NCBI GenBank assembly: GCA_937919685.1
Contig: CALFOM010000047.1
Coordinates: 1-57,347 of the forward strand
DNA from: an uncultured Phycisphaera sp.
Lineage (GTDB): Bacteria; Planctomycetota; Phycisphaerae; Phycisphaerales; SM1A02
Reading direction: 5' to 3'
DNA length: 57,347 nt
Made by a program: the position numbers and the translations under genes. Shown here in pieces: positions 16,113-23,377 of this stretch. The number at the start of each line of letters is the position of its first letter. Positions within the stretch are counted from its first letter, which is position 1. The notes below the pieces were generated by a model that worked only from the letters and a program-made list of their open reading frames with translations, was not told the DNA's origin and searched no databases.

Positions 16113-16433
16113 ATGGGCGGTGATCCTTCGACGGTGGTCGCTGACTTGATCGCTGCAGGGACGGCTCCCCCGTCTCCTCGCTGCTTTGACTCGACGGTGG
16201 CCGTCGGTGCCAGGTACGACTCCCTGGCCGAGTACGACATGCCGGTTCCTGATGGGATGAATGTCAAGGTGGTGGAGAACGCTGACAACTGCGTACATAT
16301 CACGATGCCTGCAGCGCCCGTCGGTCACCTGCAACTCTCAGATGAAGAACTGAGCAATGCGGCGGGGGGTATATGCGATACAAGAAAGCAGTCGTGTATT
16401 CAGCCAACTAAATACATCGGTTGTCCTGGGTAA
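16113..16433 (+). CDS. Putative NHLP-type RiPP precursor peptide
   Basis: 106 residues from ATG 16113, the only in-frame ATG between the sulfatase stop and the leader motifs; no ribosome binding site is visible, so the start is uncertain. The segment VPDGMNVKVVENADNCVHIT, then MPAAP and LSDEELSNAAGG, matches the nitrile-hydratase-like leader peptide (NHLP) pattern: VPEG-x-x-VKVVENT-x-D-x-VHL-x-LP and L-S-DEEL-x-x-x-AGG. The Gly-Gly is the expected cleavage site. The 20-residue core ICDTRKQSCIQPTKYIGCPG has three Cys plus Thr and Ser, suitable for thioether or disulfide rings. The core DNA has 26 G/C of 60, much lower than the surroundings. A terminator follows 17 bases after the stop. No modification enzyme or transporter lies in this window. 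The family call is by motif; the product is inferred. Confidence 0.72.
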   Translation: MGGDPSTVVADLIAAGTAPPSPRCFDSTVAVGARYDSLAEYDMPVPDGMNVKVVENADNCVHITMPAAPVGHLQLSDEELSNAAGGICDTRKQSCIQPTKYIGCPG

Positions 16434-16449
16434 GAGTTGCGTGCACATG

Positions 16450-16476
16450 CTGGCTGAAGAGCCGCAGCCAGTTTTT
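16450..16476 (+). terminator. Terminator of the RiPP-like precursor gene
   Basis: A 7-bp stem CTGGCTG/CAGCCAG with an eight-base loop is followed directly by TTTTT. It lies 17 bases after the stop at 16433, which supports the precursor being a transcribed gene. Confidence 0.75.
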
Positions 16477-16613
16477 AACTCTTTGAAACGGCGATTTCAA
16501 AAGACTAAAGACGATGACTGAGCAGAAGAACCAACTCGCGTCCCGGTTTGCGGCGTGCTGGTCTGGCGATTGAAGAATTGGTTTGGCCGAGTCGGGTCTT
16601 CAAAGAAATCACG

Positions 16614-16648
16614 AACGCCGCATCTCTCACAGGTGTGGCGTTTTTCGT
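16614..16648 (+). terminator. Second terminator-like hairpin, plus strand
   Basis: AACGCCGCA pairs with TGTGGCGTT (one G-U) around an 11-base loop, followed by TTTCGTTT. No gene lies directly upstream on this strand apart from the RiPP-like precursor, which already has a terminator, so this may end a small RNA or catch read-through. Confidence 0.45.
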
Positions 16649-16649
16649 T

Positions 16650-16679
16650 TGTGAACGCTTCTCGTGTGAACGCTTCTCG
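16650..16679. repeat. Perfect 15-bp tandem duplication
   Basis: TGTGAACGCTTCTCG occurs twice head to tail with no mismatch, in non-coding DNA. No function is apparent. Confidence 0.9.
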
Positions 16680-16763
16680 CCACGAGCACAAAACGACCTG
16701 TGGATGAACCGGGGCGGCGACGAGAAAACGCGGGTAGACCGTAGAGCCCCCACCGCCCTATGG

Positions 16764-16796
16764 AAAACCGGCGGCCCCCGAAGTGGGGACCGCCGG
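16764..16796 (-). terminator. Terminator of the promoter-distal flagellin gene
   Basis: Read on the minus strand, CCGGCGG-T-CCCC pairs with GGGG-C-CCGCCGG (one internal mismatch) and is followed by TTTTCC. It lies about 30 bases after the flagellin stop at 16827. Confidence 0.75.
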
Positions 16797-16826
16797 CTGG
16801 TGGATTCCAATTGAGTCGGCTTTCGA

Positions 16827-18344
16827 TCAGCCGAGGAGCGAGAGCACGGCCTGCGGGCTCGAGTTGGCCATGGCCAGCGACTGGATGGCAGCCTGCTGGA
16901 GGATCTGTCCGCGAGTCAGCGCCGCGGTCTCGGCCGCGAAGTCGGTGTCACGGATCTGGCTTTCGGCTGCTGCGGTGTTCTCAAGAGCGATACCGAGCGA
17001 GCTGATGGTCGAACCAACGGTGTTCTTCTGGAACGCACCGAGTCGGCCACGGAGGCTGGAGACCTGCTTGATGGCGTCGTCGATGACCGACTGAGCCTTC
17101 GAAAGGTCACCGTTCTGAACGTTGCTGATGCCACCCGACTTAAGGTCGGAGAGGAAACCGCTGCTTCCCGAACCAAGGTTTCCCGTGGTCACGGTCTCGA
17201 TACCGAGGGAGACCTTTCCGGCGAGGTCCACGGAGGGAGCAAGATTGAAGTTCGCACCACCACCGGTGATGCTGAACGACGAGTTGCCGCCGTCGGTGTT
17301 GGCGGAGGAACCGATGGTGATCGAAACGTCAAAGCCGGCGCTCGAGACGCGAGCGGTCAGGCCGTTCGTAGTGGCCTGAGTACCGTTGATCAGGACGGTG
17401 GCGTCGGAACCCCAGATCGAACCGGTGTCTTCGGTGCCTGCGAAACTGCCAGGTCCGTCGATCGCCTCGCCGATGAAGCCGGCTGAGGGGTTGCTGTCGT
17501 CGGTGGTGCCATCGTTGAGTTCCTTGACTCGAACGAACGACTCGGAACCGAACTCCTGAGCATCGACCCGAATATAGGCGCCACTGAGGCTTGCTGTGAC
17601 ACCAAGCTGGTCAGCGAACGAGTTGACCGCCGACTCGATGTCGCTCGCGGCGGTTTCGTCGGCGAAAGTGAACTGCTGACTTCCCTTGGTACCGGTGATC
17701 TCGATGGTGTACGAGGCAAACTGAGTACCAGAACCGTCACCGTTTGAATCGCCGGCATTGAAGACGCCGCCCGAAGTCTGGATCGCGATCGCGCCGGTGG
17801 TGGCCGCGTCGACCACGGTCACATCGACCGACATGGCGGTACCGTCATCGGCGAGCTTCGCGGCATTGATGGTGACGTCGGTCAACTCAGACGAATTGAT
17901 GTTCTCGGTCGAGTAGTCGAAGTTGCCGTTGAGCAGCTTTTCGCCCTGGAAGGCCGTGGCGTTGGCGATACGATCGATGGTCTGAAGGATCGAATCGATC
18001 TGCAACTGGTTGGCGGCCTTCTCTTCCGAGGAGACGCCAGCTTCGTTGGCGGTCGACGACACCAGCGACTGGAGTTCGATCAGAAGGTTCGAAACCTCCT
18101 GAAGGCCGCCTTCGGCGACATTGACGACCTGCTCGGCACGCTCGGCATTGTTGATTGCGGCGTTGATCGCGGCCTTTTCACTGCGAAGGTTTTCACTGGC
18201 GATCAGGCCAGCCGGATCGTCCGCACCGCGGTTGATCCGAAGGCCGGTGGAGAGCCGCTGAAGGCTCTTGTTGAGGCTCATGTTCTGCGAACCGAGGGTT
18301 CGCTGAGCGACCATGCTGGAAATGTTCTGATTGATGCGACTCAT
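16827..18344 (-). CDS. fliC: Flagellin, copy 1
   Basis: 505 residues from ATG 18344, with GGAGGACACC just upstream. The N-terminal D0/D1 segment is classical (SRINQNISSMVAQRTLG, then LQRLSTGLRINRGADDPAGL). The C-terminal D0/D1 ends in AAESQIRDTDFAAETAALTR and SSPQAVLSLLG. Residues about 190-400 form the variable surface domain and carry repeated FxxxDETAASDIESAVN-type flagellin insert elements (FlaN/FlgL-hypervariable-like). It self-assembles into the filament after export. It resembles copy 2 at both ends but differs in the middle, so the two are paralogues. It has its own leader of more than 200 bases, a candidate sigma-54 site and a terminator, so it can be expressed separately from copy 2. 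Confidence 0.97.
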   Translation of the reverse strand: MSRINQNISSMVAQRTLGSQNMSLNKSLQRLSTGLRINRGADDPAGLIASENLRSEKAAINAAINNAERAEQVVNVAEGGLQEVSNLLIELQSLVSSTANEAGVSSEEKAANQLQIDSILQTIDRIANATAFQGEKLLNGNFDYSTENINSSELTDVTINAAKLADDGTAMSVDVTVVDAATTGAIAIQTSGGVFNAGDSNGDGSGTQFASYTIEITGTKGSQQFTFADETAASDIESAVNSFADQLGVTASLSGAYIRVDAQEFGSESFVRVKELNDGTTDDSNPSAGFIGEAIDGPGSFAGTEDTGSIWGSDATVLINGTQATTNGLTARVSSAGFDVSITIGSSANTDGGNSSFSITGGGANFNLAPSVDLAGKVSLGIETVTTGNLGSGSSGFLSDLKSGGISNVQNGDLSKAQSVIDDAIKQVSSLRGRLGAFQKNTVGSTISSLGIALENTAAAESQIRDTDFAAETAALTRGQILQQAAIQSLAMANSSPQAVLSLLG

Positions 18345-18354
18345 GATGTGGTGT

Positions 18355-18395
18355 CCTCCGTGAACAGGCCCGAGCGAGGTGTCCCCTATTGCTCG
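18355..18395 (-). promoter_or_regulatory. Possible CsrA target in the copy 1 flagellin leader
   Basis: On the minus strand CGAGC/GCTCG (18395-18371) closes a loop containing GGGGACA. It is followed by the ribosome binding site GGAGGACACC (GGAGG at 18359-18355). Two GGA motifs, one in a hairpin loop and one overlapping the ribosome binding site, are the usual CsrA arrangement. csrA and fliW lie a few genes upstream. Binding is inferred. Confidence 0.4.
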
Positions 18396-18447
18396 AACCA
18401 CCCGAGTTTTGACCGGCCTCAAAGCGTCTTTGGCCGATCCAGTGACG

Positions 18448-18468
18448 CCCCCCGCAACACGCGGGGGG
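18448..18468 (-). promoter_or_regulatory. Stable hairpin in the copy 1 flagellin leader
   Basis: CCCCCCGC-(five bases)-GCGGGGGG is a perfect 8-bp GC stem, within the transcript predicted from the sigma-54 site. There is no T tract after it, so it may stabilise the mRNA or influence translation rather than terminate. Confidence 0.45.
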
Positions 18469-18590
18469 ACCAGTCATCGGGACGGATCCTCCGCATCCGA
18501 CTGTGTTGTATTGCCCGGCGGCCTCCGGCCTCCGCTCCATGCTGCCTTCGTCCGCAATGGAACGTGGCTGCCGAAAACTCATCGAACCGA

Positions 18591-18606
18591 AGCAAGTGTG
18601 AATCCA
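18591..18606 (-). promoter_or_regulatory. Candidate sigma-54 promoter of flagellin copy 1
   Basis: On the minus strand TGGATTCACACTTGCT has the invariant GG and GC at the right spacing (GG-N10-GC) and a perfect TTGCT -12 box. The -24 box keeps TGG but not CAC. Transcription would begin near 18580, giving a leader of about 235 bases. Confidence 0.4.
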
Positions 18607-18735
18607 CAATCGGATGAGGAACCGCGCGAAATTCGCCGCAGATTCATTGGTCAACGATCGGGGACGCGCAAAAAACGAACGGTCTGATTCCTCTCCGGCC
18701 TTGTTCAAGGCCCGAATGGAGATTTCGCGCAAGAA

Positions 18736-18761
18736 ACGACCCCCTCCGAGGAGGGGGTCGT
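18736..18761 (-). terminator. Terminator of flagellin copy 2
   Basis: A perfect 12-bp stem (ACGACCCCCTCC / GGAGGGGGTCGT) is followed on the minus strand by TTCTTG. It lies about 40 bases after the stop at 18800. Confidence 0.8.
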
Positions 18762-18799
18762 GATTAAGAGTCTCTTCTTGCCGTGAGGCGAACCTCTCG

Positions 18800-20284
18800 C
18801 TACTGGAGTAGCGCGAGGACGTTCTGAGCCGAGGCATTCGCCGTGGCCAGCACCGACGTACCAGCCTGAGTCAGAATCTGAGCTCGGGTCAGTTTGGCGG
18901 TCTCCTCTGCGAAGTCGGCATCGCGGATCTTCGATTCGGCCGCCGTGATGTTCTCCAGACCGATCTGGAGACTTCTCACGTTGGTCTGGAGCGTGTTCCG
19001 CTCGAACGCGCCGAGACGTCCACGGAGTACGGAAACTTCCGTGATGGCATTCTCAAGGATGTCGCTCGCCGCACTGAAGTTTCCAGAGAGCAGTGAATTG
19101 TCCTTGCCTCCGACGATGCTGTCGAGGAAGTACCGGATGCCTTCGATGGTCGAACCACCGATTCGAGTCGCAGAGATCGACTGCACCCCGACACCAATGC
19201 TTTGAGTCGCGGAGATGTTCGGGCCCAGTTGGAACTGAGCGCCCCCGCCCGTGATCGAGAATTGGCTCTGCGTCCCAGCCACCGCGGTCGCGAATGCCTC
19301 GGTCAGGTCCAGTTCCATGGTCAGTGCCGGCGTGTTCAGAGAGATGCTCTGACCGTCGCCCACCGCGAGGACACCATTCACCACGGCCGCGACGTCGAGA
19401 CCTTCATCCCTCGTGGCAGCGGTTCCACTCGCCGCATCGAAGGTGTTGAAGTCGCCACCACCCGCTCCGAGTCTGGACACGGAGACGAACTCATTGGAGC
19501 CGAAACTCGTGGAATTGAATTCGAGCCCCGCGGTCTGATCGAGTGGATCCACCATGGTCGCAGTCACGCCAGTGGTGTCCTTGAACGTGTTCACGGCCGC
19601 TGCGATGGCGGACATCGCGGTGCCGGATACGAACGAGATCGACTGCACCCCCAGGTTGCCCGCGATCTCCACAGTCACATCTTCTTGGATGGTCCCTGGA
19701 TCGGCGCCGGTGACGTTTCCGGAGAGGAAGAGCGAAGCGGTCTCGGCAGGATCGACGATCTCAATGCCGACATCGATGCTCCCGTTGGCCCCGAACTGGA
19801 CGCCATTGACCTGGACGCCGGCAATATCCGTCGAGTCCACACTGCTGGTCGTGTAGTCCAGATTTCCGTTGAGCAACTGAAGGCCCGCGAAACTGGCGGT
19901 ATTGGAGATCCTGGTGATCGATCCGATGGCAGAGTCGATCTCGAGCTGATTCGCCTCGATCTCTTCATCGCTCACCCCGCCGGTATTGGCGGCCTGCACG
20001 ACAAGACTCTTGATCGAGTTGAGAAGATCCGCCACCTCGGCGAGGTAACCCTCCGTCGTGGCGATGACGGAACTCGCACGCTCCGAGTTGTCGATCGCCT
20101 GATCGATGCCTTTCATCTCGGAACGCAGGCGTTCCGACACGATGAGACCAGCAGGATCGTCGGCACCCCGGTTGATCCGGAGTCCCGTCGAAAGCCGCTG
20201 CAGACGGACCGAGAGGTTCTCATTGGTTCGCCCGAGGTTGTTCCGAGCAATGAGAGAAGAAACGTTGGTATTGATCCGAGCCAT
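18800..20284 (-). CDS. fliC: Flagellin, copy 2
   Basis: 494 residues from ATG 20284, with GGAGGATCATC immediately upstream. The N-terminal region (ARINTNVSSLIARNNLGRTN, then LQRLSTGLRINRGADDPAGL) and the C-terminal region (TAAESKIRDADFAEETAKLT, then ASAQNVLALLQ) are typical flagellin D0/D1. The central domain contains elements such as QEDVTVEIAGNLGVQSISF also seen in copy 1. It follows csrA by 82 bases on the same strand. A hairpin with AGGA in its loop lies directly before the ribosome binding site. Having two flagellins allows a mixed or spatially graded filament, which cannot be decided from the sequence. Confidence 0.97.
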   Translation of the reverse strand: MARINTNVSSLIARNNLGRTNENLSVRLQRLSTGLRINRGADDPAGLIVSERLRSEMKGIDQAIDNSERASSVIATTEGYLAEVADLLNSIKSLVVQAANTGGVSDEEIEANQLEIDSAIGSITRISNTASFAGLQLLNGNLDYTTSSVDSTDIAGVQVNGVQFGANGSIDVGIEIVDPAETASLFLSGNVTGADPGTIQEDVTVEIAGNLGVQSISFVSGTAMSAIAAAVNTFKDTTGVTATMVDPLDQTAGLEFNSTSFGSNEFVSVSRLGAGGGDFNTFDAASGTAATRDEGLDVAAVVNGVLAVGDGQSISLNTPALTMELDLTEAFATAVAGTQSQFSITGGGAQFQLGPNISATQSIGVGVQSISATRIGGSTIEGIRYFLDSIVGGKDNSLLSGNFSAASDILENAITEVSVLRGRLGAFERNTLQTNVRSLQIGLENITAAESKIRDADFAEETAKLTRAQILTQAGTSVLATANASAQNVLALLQ

Positions 20285-20290
20285 GATGAT

Positions 20291-20321
20291 CCTCCGTGAA
20301 TTCGGCTTGAATCCTGCCGAA
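20291..20321 (-). promoter_or_regulatory. Possible CsrA target in the copy 2 flagellin leader
   Basis: On the minus strand TTCGGC-AGGATTCAA-GCCGAA (20321-20301) shows AGGA in the loop of a perfect 6-bp stem. It is followed by ACGGAGGATC, in which the ribosome binding site itself contains GGA. This two-site layout is typical of CsrA-repressed flagellin leaders. Confidence 0.45.
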
Positions 20322-20366
20322 AGCAACCCGGGGCATGTCCCTGCCCGCGGTCGATTCGGTCGTGCT

Positions 20367-20669
20367 TCAGGCGGTCACCCGCCGGATGTCGGTCCCTGCG
20401 ACGAGTCGCGTGGCCGAAGGCGGGACGGTCCCGCCCTGATTCACTCGCGGGAACGCCCCGGAGTGAAACACCTCCAGACCGCCGCGGATTGCGGCAGCCT
20501 GCTCATTTTCCATCCGAATCGCCTCGTAGACCTCCTTGCGGTGGACCGAGACGCTTGAGGGGGCGGAGATGCCAATCCGCACCTTGTCCCCTCGGATGTC
20601 GACGATGGTCAGTTCGACGTCATCACCGATCATGATCGTTTCATCACGCTGTCGAGAGAGCACCAGCAT
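20367..20669 (-). CDS. csrA: Carbon storage/translation regulator CsrA with C-terminal extension
   Basis: 100 residues from ATG 20669, preceded by AGGAAGGAG. Residues 1-60 are canonical CsrA: MLVLSRQRDETIMIGDDVEL, then TIVDIRGDKVRIGISAP and VHRKEVYEAI. CsrA dimers bind GGA motifs in mRNA leaders and repress or stabilise the transcripts. Most CsrA proteins are 61-75 residues; here about 35 extra residues follow (GGLEVFHSGAFPRVNQGGTV and on), without known motif. It sits between fliW and flagellin copy 2, the context of the CsrA-FliW-flagellin partner switch, in which FliW sequesters CsrA when flagellin has been exported. Confidence 0.96.
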   Translation of the reverse strand: MLVLSRQRDETIMIGDDVELTIVDIRGDKVRIGISAPSSVSVHRKEVYEAIRMENEQAAAIRGGLEVFHSGAFPRVNQGGTVPPSATRLVAGTDIRRVTA

Positions 20670-20785
20670 GTGCCGGCTCCTTCCTTGGATACCCGTCGTG
20701 CCCCACTCCGTGGAACCGGGTCTCGAACTCGTGGGGTCTGCCCCCGGGCCATTGCCCGGCGGCCTTACACTTCTGAATCACTCGA

Positions 20786-21232
20786 TCACGCGGAAATGGC
20801 TACCGGGGCCTCTGCGACCCGAAGGAGTTCATACCGCGTGCTCCATTTCTTGTCCGCCAGCACCAACTGCATGCCGGTGCAGCCGTTCACGTTCACCACC
20901 AAGGGCCCCTGAAGATTGGCGCTCAGCACGTCTTCTCGCTTGTTGACGACCACCAGAACCTGGGCATCACCGATCTCCGTCATTCCAAGATCTTCCATCT
21001 GCTCGCGGCGGATGTTGGCCTTGTAGTCGGGAATCCAGAGTGCCGGATCGGTCACGACGAACGCGAGGTCCGGCGTTTCGGTCGATTGCAGCCAGAAGAA
21101 GACCCCCTGCTCGTCCGGTTGTAGTAACACGAAACTCGTGTAGCTCGAAAAACCGAGCATGCCGGATGGGAAGTTGATTACGCGTGCGTCGTCGATTTCG
21201 ACGCTTCCAAAACGAGTTGTCTCGAGTTGCAT
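20786..21232 (-). CDS. fliW: Flagellar assembly factor FliW
   Basis: 148 residues from ATG 21232, with AGGAG upstream; ten more in-frame residues exist but lack a better site. Typical FliW features are INFPSGMLGFSSYTSFVLLQ, FFWLQSTETPDLAFVVTDP and PLVVNVNGCTGMQLVL. FliW binds CsrA allosterically and also binds flagellin, so free flagellin releases CsrA to repress flagellin mRNA. The gene lies between flgL and csrA on the same strand, the arrangement seen in many flagellated bacteria. Confidence 0.96.
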   Translation of the reverse strand: MQLETTRFGSVEIDDARVINFPSGMLGFSSYTSFVLLQPDEQGVFFWLQSTETPDLAFVVTDPALWIPDYKANIRREQMEDLGMTEIGDAQVLVVVNKREDVLSANLQGPLVVNVNGCTGMQLVLADKKWSTRYELLRVAEAPVAISA

Positions 21233-21369
21233 GTCGAGGGCTCCTGAAATACCGACCTCCAATCCTTGGTTCCCGCCGGATCCGTCCGGCGTGGACTTCC
21301 TGTCCTCGAACCCTCCCAGTCGGTGGAGAAGAGTTCGGTTTGACGCCTTCCGGCGTCTGGTTCGTGTCG

Positions 21370-23358
21370 CTACCGGAGAAAGTCCAGCAACGTGAGTCTC
21401 GTGATCTGGCCGGCGGTCGTGAGCCCGGCCTGCAACTGCTGCTGCAATTGCGAAAATCGAATCGCGGCATCGGTGAAGTCGAGATCCTGCAGGGTCGACT
21501 TCAGGCTGAGGTCCTGGACCCGGAGGTCCTCTTCCCGGCTGACGGCGTCTTGAACCCGTCGAGCCCTGACGCCGACCTCGGCCCTGGCCTCGATCGTTCG
21601 AGTGATGTCCGCTTCCAGTCTTTGAGTTGCAAAAGAGATGCCAGCTTCGTCATCCGCCATCAGGGCATCGCGAAGCGCCTTGAGGTGCCCAAACACCCCT
21701 TCCACGGCAACCATCGCGCGATCTTCGCCTGCAAGAGTTGCGCCGCTGCTCGACCCGAGAATGCCTAGATCACGCGCCGCGGAACTTCCGTTCTGGGCCG
21801 TCACTTGAAGGTCGGCGTCCCCGACCGTGAGATCGCTCAACTCGATGCCGTTTCCGTTCACTGCCAGTCCCGCATCGAACTCACTCGGAACCGCGATCCC
21901 TGCGGCGACCGCGGCCGTATTGAGGGCGTCCAGAACATCCTGAACGGTCTCGGCGCCGGCCAGATCGACCTCGAAGGATCGACCGTCGTGCAGGCCGATT
22001 GAGAAGTCGACATCCCGAGATGGATCGGGGGCACCAGTGACCGGATCGAACGAGCCACTCACGATGCCGACCCCGCGACCATCATTGAAGTCGTCGAGCC
22101 GAGTGCTTCCCGCAAAACTCCGGATTCCGAGTTGCGTGGCGGTCGCTCCCCCCGAGACTTCGGAGATCGCGAGCGATCCGCCGGAGAGTTCGTTCTTGAA
22201 GGAGATTCGATCACCCGACTCGCTGAGTTCGACCCGAACTCCGATGTCGAGAAGTTGGACCTGATTCCGCAGATCCGCCAGAGTGGTCACGCCGGAGAGA
22301 TCCAGTTCTCGAACCTGACCTGCATTCTCGAGCCGGATCGTCCCGAGCGGAACGTCCACGCCGTCCAGTGCGCCGATCTCCGTGTTCCAGGTCAATCGCG
22401 GCTGCAGATCGTCGCCGAGCGTCGGTGTTCCGCCGAGAAAACTCCCCACCAGACCGAGGTCGGCCGCAGCCGTGCTCTCATCTGGGTCCTCGATGACGAT
22501 CGACGTGCCTGCTGATCCGCTCACTCGGAAGCGATCTCCGGAGGCCGGATCGAGATCGATCGTGGCACCGGGATCCAGCGTCTGAATGGCTGCTTCGAGC
22601 GTGCTGCGAACATCCTCGACGGTGATGGCTCCGCTCAGATCGACCTCGATTGGAACTGAATCCACCATGACGGAGATCGGGCCGGGACGGACCCCAAGCC
22701 CGCGTACCCCTCCGAGATCGGACAGCAGTGTTTCGGGGGACGCATTCGGGTCAAGATCCCGATCTCCTTCGATCCGAGCGCTTAGGGCACCAAAAACTTT
22801 ATCGCCCGCGATGGTGACCGGCGTGGAGGAGCCGAGACCGAGATCGGTGATCATTCCATCTCCGGAACCGGCATACTGGATCCCGCCGAAGTTCCCGTTG
22901 AACGGTTGAGTTCCGACCGCCGAACCCGCGAACAGGAACATCCCCCGATGCTCGCGATTCCCGAGTGACTGCATGCCGTCAAGGATCGAATCGATCACCA
23001 ATGCCTGATTGCGACGAGTTTCGGTATCGCTCCCGACTCCAATCTGCGACAGGCCGACGCCCTTGGCCTGAAGAAGGAGATCGCTCATCTCGGCCATCGC
23101 GGAATCGACAGATCCGAGCAAGGAAGATGCTTCGGACAGATTTCGGACCCGTTGTTCACGACGTTCCAGCAGATCGTCGAGCACGCTGATGGTGCTTGCG
23201 AAGACTGGGTTCTCACTCGGACGACTGACTTCACGTCCGGAGGACAACTTGATCTGCAACTCGAGCAACTGGCTGTTGCTGCGATTGATCGAACTCAGCA
23301 TCGTCTGCGAGGAGAGCAGGTTGGGCACGCGGCCGAATACGGATGAGATGCTGTTCAT
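21370..23358 (-). CDS. flgL: Flagellar hook-associated protein 3 (FlgL)
   Basis: 662 residues, about twice the length of enterobacterial FlgL. The N-terminal flagellin-like domain has LLSSINRSNSQLLELQIKLS, then SGREVSRPSENPV; the C-terminal D0/D1 helix ends QITRLTLLDFLR with SLKSTLQDLDFTDAAIRFSQ. Residues about 180-560 are inserted and contain repeated beta-rich units (GSFDPVTGAPDPSRDVDFSI, GVDVPLGTIRLENAG and others). FlgL forms the junction between FlgK and the filament. The inserted domain probably protrudes from the junction. It follows flgK by 19 bases. Confidence 0.93.
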   Translation of the reverse strand: MNSISSVFGRVPNLLSSQTMLSSINRSNSQLLELQIKLSSGREVSRPSENPVFASTISVLDDLLERREQRVRNLSEASSLLGSVDSAMAEMSDLLLQAKGVGLSQIGVGSDTETRRNQALVIDSILDGMQSLGNREHRGMFLFAGSAVGTQPFNGNFGGIQYAGSGDGMITDLGLGSSTPVTIAGDKVFGALSARIEGDRDLDPNASPETLLSDLGGVRGLGVRPGPISVMVDSVPIEVDLSGAITVEDVRSTLEAAIQTLDPGATIDLDPASGDRFRVSGSAGTSIVIEDPDESTAAADLGLVGSFLGGTPTLGDDLQPRLTWNTEIGALDGVDVPLGTIRLENAGQVRELDLSGVTTLADLRNQVQLLDIGVRVELSESGDRISFKNELSGGSLAISEVSGGATATQLGIRSFAGSTRLDDFNDGRGVGIVSGSFDPVTGAPDPSRDVDFSIGLHDGRSFEVDLAGAETVQDVLDALNTAAVAAGIAVPSEFDAGLAVNGNGIELSDLTVGDADLQVTAQNGSSAARDLGILGSSSGATLAGEDRAMVAVEGVFGHLKALRDALMADDEAGISFATQRLEADITRTIEARAEVGVRARRVQDAVSREEDLRVQDLSLKSTLQDLDFTDAAIRFSQLQQQLQAGLTTAGQITRLTLLDFLR

Positions 23359-23377
23359 GGAATCATGCTCCGCTTGC

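Larger units (their letters stand above)
16434..16826. other. Non-coding region between RiPP-like gene and flagellin
   Basis: About 390 bases without a convincing gene. It contains the RiPP-gene terminator (16450-16476), a second plus-strand terminator-like hairpin (16614-16648), a perfect 15-bp tandem duplication (16650-16679) and the minus-strand flagellin terminator (16764-16796). Short open frames here have no coding character. A small RNA ending near 16648 is possible but unproven. Confidence 0.55.
18345..18799. other. Intergenic region between the two flagellin genes
   Basis: 455 bases without a gene. On the minus strand it contains, in order, the copy 2 terminator (18736-18761), a candidate sigma-54 promoter (18591-18606), a perfect hairpin (18448-18468) and a GGA-bearing hairpin plus ribosome binding site directly before copy 1. 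I could not find a convincing sigma-28 site. Confidence 0.6.

Noticed and set aside
16497-16810. Small minus-strand frames in the gap before flagellin copy 1
   Set aside because: They cross two terminator-like hairpins and the 15-bp duplication, and lack ribosome binding sites and protein-like composition.
19202-20299. 365-residue plus-strand open frame
   Set aside because: Antisense to flagellin copy 2; no signal peptide, domain or ribosome binding site.
20695-20785. tRNA-like segment (GGGTCTCGAACTC) between fliW and csrA
   Set aside because: A T-arm-like stretch can be seen, but no acceptor stem, D arm or anticodon arm can be folded on either strand.
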